NCBI GenBank assembly: GCA_028281765.1 | Contig: JANQJF010000044.1 | Span: 1 to 64,000, forward strand | Source of the DNA: Planctomycetota bacterium | GTDB taxonomy: Bacteria; Planctomycetota; UBA1135; UBA2386 | Direction: 5' to 3' | DNA: 64,000 nt | Part shown: piece by piece, positions 62,431 through 64,000 of the stretch | Layout of the letters: the number at the start of each line of letters is the position of its first letter | How positions within the stretch are numbered: the stretch's first letter is position 1 | The notes under the pieces: model-generated | What the model saw: the letters and a program-made list of their open reading frames with translations, nothing else | Database searches by the model: none | Told to the model about the DNA's origin: nothing | Program-made: the position numbers and the translations under genes

Positions 62431-64000
62431 ATGCTTCGAATCACGCTCCTCCCGGTCACGTTCGCCCTCGTCGGTGCCCCGTTACTCGCACAAGAAGACG
62501 CCGTTCTCGAAGGACACTCGCACCACGGCGCGGCGTTCAACGAAGGCCCGCGGCAGGCCGCGTATCTCATGGACGGCCAAGGCACGGTCCATTTCGATGC
62601 CACGATTCGGGACGAACGCGCGCGCGCGTTCTTCGAACAGGGCGTCAGCCAGCTGCACGGCTTCTGGTACTTCGAAGCCGAGCGATCGTTCCGGCAGTGC
62701 GCGGCGATCGAGCCCGACTGCGCAATGGCGTACTGGGGCATGGCTTTGGCCAACGTCGAGAAGGAGAACGAAGAGCGCGCCAAGGGTTTCGCCGCCGAAG
62801 CGTGGAAACGCCGCGAAGCGACGACGAAGCGAGAGCAGCTCTACATCGCGGCCGTGAAGCGCTACTACTGGGGCGAGGAAGATCCGAAGACGGAGTCGAA
62901 GGCCGACGAGGCTTCGAAGACGGACGGCGCCTCGAAGGACGGAGAGAAGAAGCCGACCACGAACAAACCGAAGGCGATCGACGACAAGGCTCGGCGCCGT
63001 CGGCTCGTCGAGGACTTCGAAGAGATCGTCTACGAGTTCCCGGACGACATCGAGGCGAAGGGACTGCTCGCGAACCAGCTCTGGCTGAACAACCGGTACG
63101 CCGGCATGCCGATCAGCTCGCGCGGCGCGAACCAGTCGCTGCTCGATCAGCTGTTCGAGAAGGCGCCGATGCACCCGGCGCACCACTACCGGATCCATCT
63201 GTGGGATCAGAAGAAGAACGCGCACCGCGTCGTCGACTCCGCCGCGAAGATCGGACACAGCGCGCCCGGCATCGCGCACATGTGGCACATGAGCGGCCAC
63301 ATCTGGGCCCGCCTCGACCGTCACGCCGACGCGGCGTGGCAGCAGGAAGCATCCGCCCGCGTCGACCACGCGCACATGATGCGCGATCGCGTGCTGCCCG
63401 ATCAGATCCACAACTTCGCGCACAACAACGAGTGGCTCGTGCGCAGCCTGCGCCACGTCGGCCGCGTGCACGACGCGATCGACCTCGCGAAGAACATGGT
63501 CGAGCTGCCGCGTCACCCGAAGTGGAACACGCTCGATCAGCGGGGCAGCGCGCAGTACGGCCGGCGGCGCCTGCTCGAGGTTCTCGAGATGTTCGAGTTC
63601 CACGAAGAGCTGATCGCGCTCAGCGACACGATGTATCTCGAGCGCAGTGGGGATCCGGACGACGACGCCAAGCTCGCGTTCGCGCTCGGCAAGGCCAAGC
63701 TCGCGTGTGGTGACCTGGACGGCGCCGATGCCGCGATCGCGAATCTCGAGAGCGCGCTCGCGGCAGCGCGGCTGAAGCGAGCCGAGGCCGTCGACGAAGC
63801 CGAGGACGAGGCGCTCGAAGCGAAGAAGAAGCCGGCGGAGATCGAAGGTGCGATCGACGAGGCGATGAACGAGCACAAGCGCGGCGTCCGCGGCATTCGC
63901 GAGATGCTCCTGACCCTGCGAGCGCTCACTCGGTTCGAACGCGGGGAGCACGACGACGCGCTGAAGGTCCTCGACGGCAAGCTGCCGAAGGGCCCGCTGG
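62431..64000 (+). CDS. Secreted tetratricopeptide-repeat protein, cut by window end
   Basis: The frame starts at ATG 62431 and stays open to base 64000, giving at least 523 residues; the 3' end lies outside. A signal peptide (ITLLPVTFALVGAPLLAQ) is followed by TPR-like helices: FEQGVSQLHGFWYFEAERSF, then CAAIEPDCAMAYWGMALANV. A Lys/Glu-rich linker comes next (about 150-190), and then more TPRs with many His (APMHPAHHYRIHLWDQKKNA, GHSAPGIAHMWHMSGHIWAR). Similar N-terminal halves occur in planctomycete proteins of unknown function, sometimes fused to redox domains, but the C terminus is not visible here. The gene is divergent from the DUF1080 lipoprotein gene. Confidence 0.75.
   Translation, partial: MLRITLLPVTFALVGAPLLAQEDAVLEGHSHHGAAFNEGPRQAAYLMDGQGTVHFDATIRDERARAFFEQGVSQLHGFWYFEAERSFRQCAAIEPDCAMAYWGMALANVEKENEERAKGFAAEAWKRREATTKREQLYIAAVKRYYWGEEDPKTESKADEASKTDGASKDGEKKPTTNKPKAIDDKARRRRLVEDFEEIVYEFPDDIEAKGLLANQLWLNNRYAGMPISSRGANQSLLDQLFEKAPMHPAHHYRIHLWDQKKNAHRVVDSAAKIGHSAPGIAHMWHMSGHIWARLDRHADAAWQQEASARVDHAHMMRDRVLPDQIHNFAHNNEWLVRSLRHVGRVHDAIDLAKNMVELPRHPKWNTLDQRGSAQYGRRRLLEVLEMFEFHEELIALSDTMYLERSGDPDDDAKLAFALGKAKLACGDLDGADAAIANLESALAAARLKRAEAVDEAEDEALEAKKKPAEIEGAIDEAMNEHKRGVRGIREMLLTLRALTRFERGEHDDALKVLDGKLPKGPL

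Overview
The window is high-GC bacterial DNA that looks like a member of the Planctomycetota. The basis is gene content: several sulfatases with a formylglycine-generating enzyme (FGE), ECF sigma factors (one fused to a large exported region), a Ser/Thr kinase fused to an FGE-like domain, a DUF1080 (3-keto-disaccharide hydrolase-like) lipoprotein, a class II photolyase, and many large secreted proteins with FG-GAP/VCBS, Kelch, PKD, Spondin_N, CHRD and carboxypeptidase-regulatory-like modules. No rRNA, tRNA, CRISPR array, prophage or plasmid backbone was recognised. I count 41 genes or gene remnants (two cut by the window ends), plus one doubtful remnant.

Layout. 1-520: end of a RAYT-like (IS200/REP-associated) transposase followed by the first copy of a ~200 bp repeat. 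530-6900: Spondin_N/CHRD protein, small exported protein, 1216-aa membrane-tethered ECF sigma factor, and a Tat-exported hydroxypyruvate-isomerase-like protein. 6925-8154: a decayed hybrid histidine kinase and a possible second remnant. 8157-12830: VIT-domain membrane protein divergent from a lipoprotein sulfatase. 12833-13375: two more repeat copies, head to head. 13495-20699: a secreted protein converging on a signalling cluster (FG-GAP protein, kinase-FGE-like fusion, ECF sigma factor, Spondin_N protein). 20805-28887: secreted protein, then the minus-strand run xylB-xylA-tandem sulfatase. 29033-37705: arylsulfotransferase-like protein, TPR protein, exported FGE, VCBS protein, regulatory-like lipoprotein. 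37847-42792: esterase, YdeI-like protein, DUF4097 lipoprotein, photolyase, ankyrin protein. 42947-50092: PKD protein with an exported acetolactate-decarboxylase-like lipoprotein, a secreted protein, and an octaheme cytochrome operon. 50117-64000: nidogen-like, frameshifted Kelch and matrixin proteins, an S15 peptidase-like hydrolase, another regulatory-like protein, a DUF1080 lipoprotein and a partial TPR protein.

How the genes fit together. Sulfatases, an exported FGE, an ASST-like protein and xylose isomerase/xylulokinase overlapping a sulfatase suggest use of sulfated, xylose-containing polysaccharide; this is inference from context. At least ten of the exported proteins end (one begins) with a similar beta-rich segment that I cannot assign to a named family. 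It may be a surface-attachment or sorting domain of this lineage, and it is the best candidate here for something undescribed.
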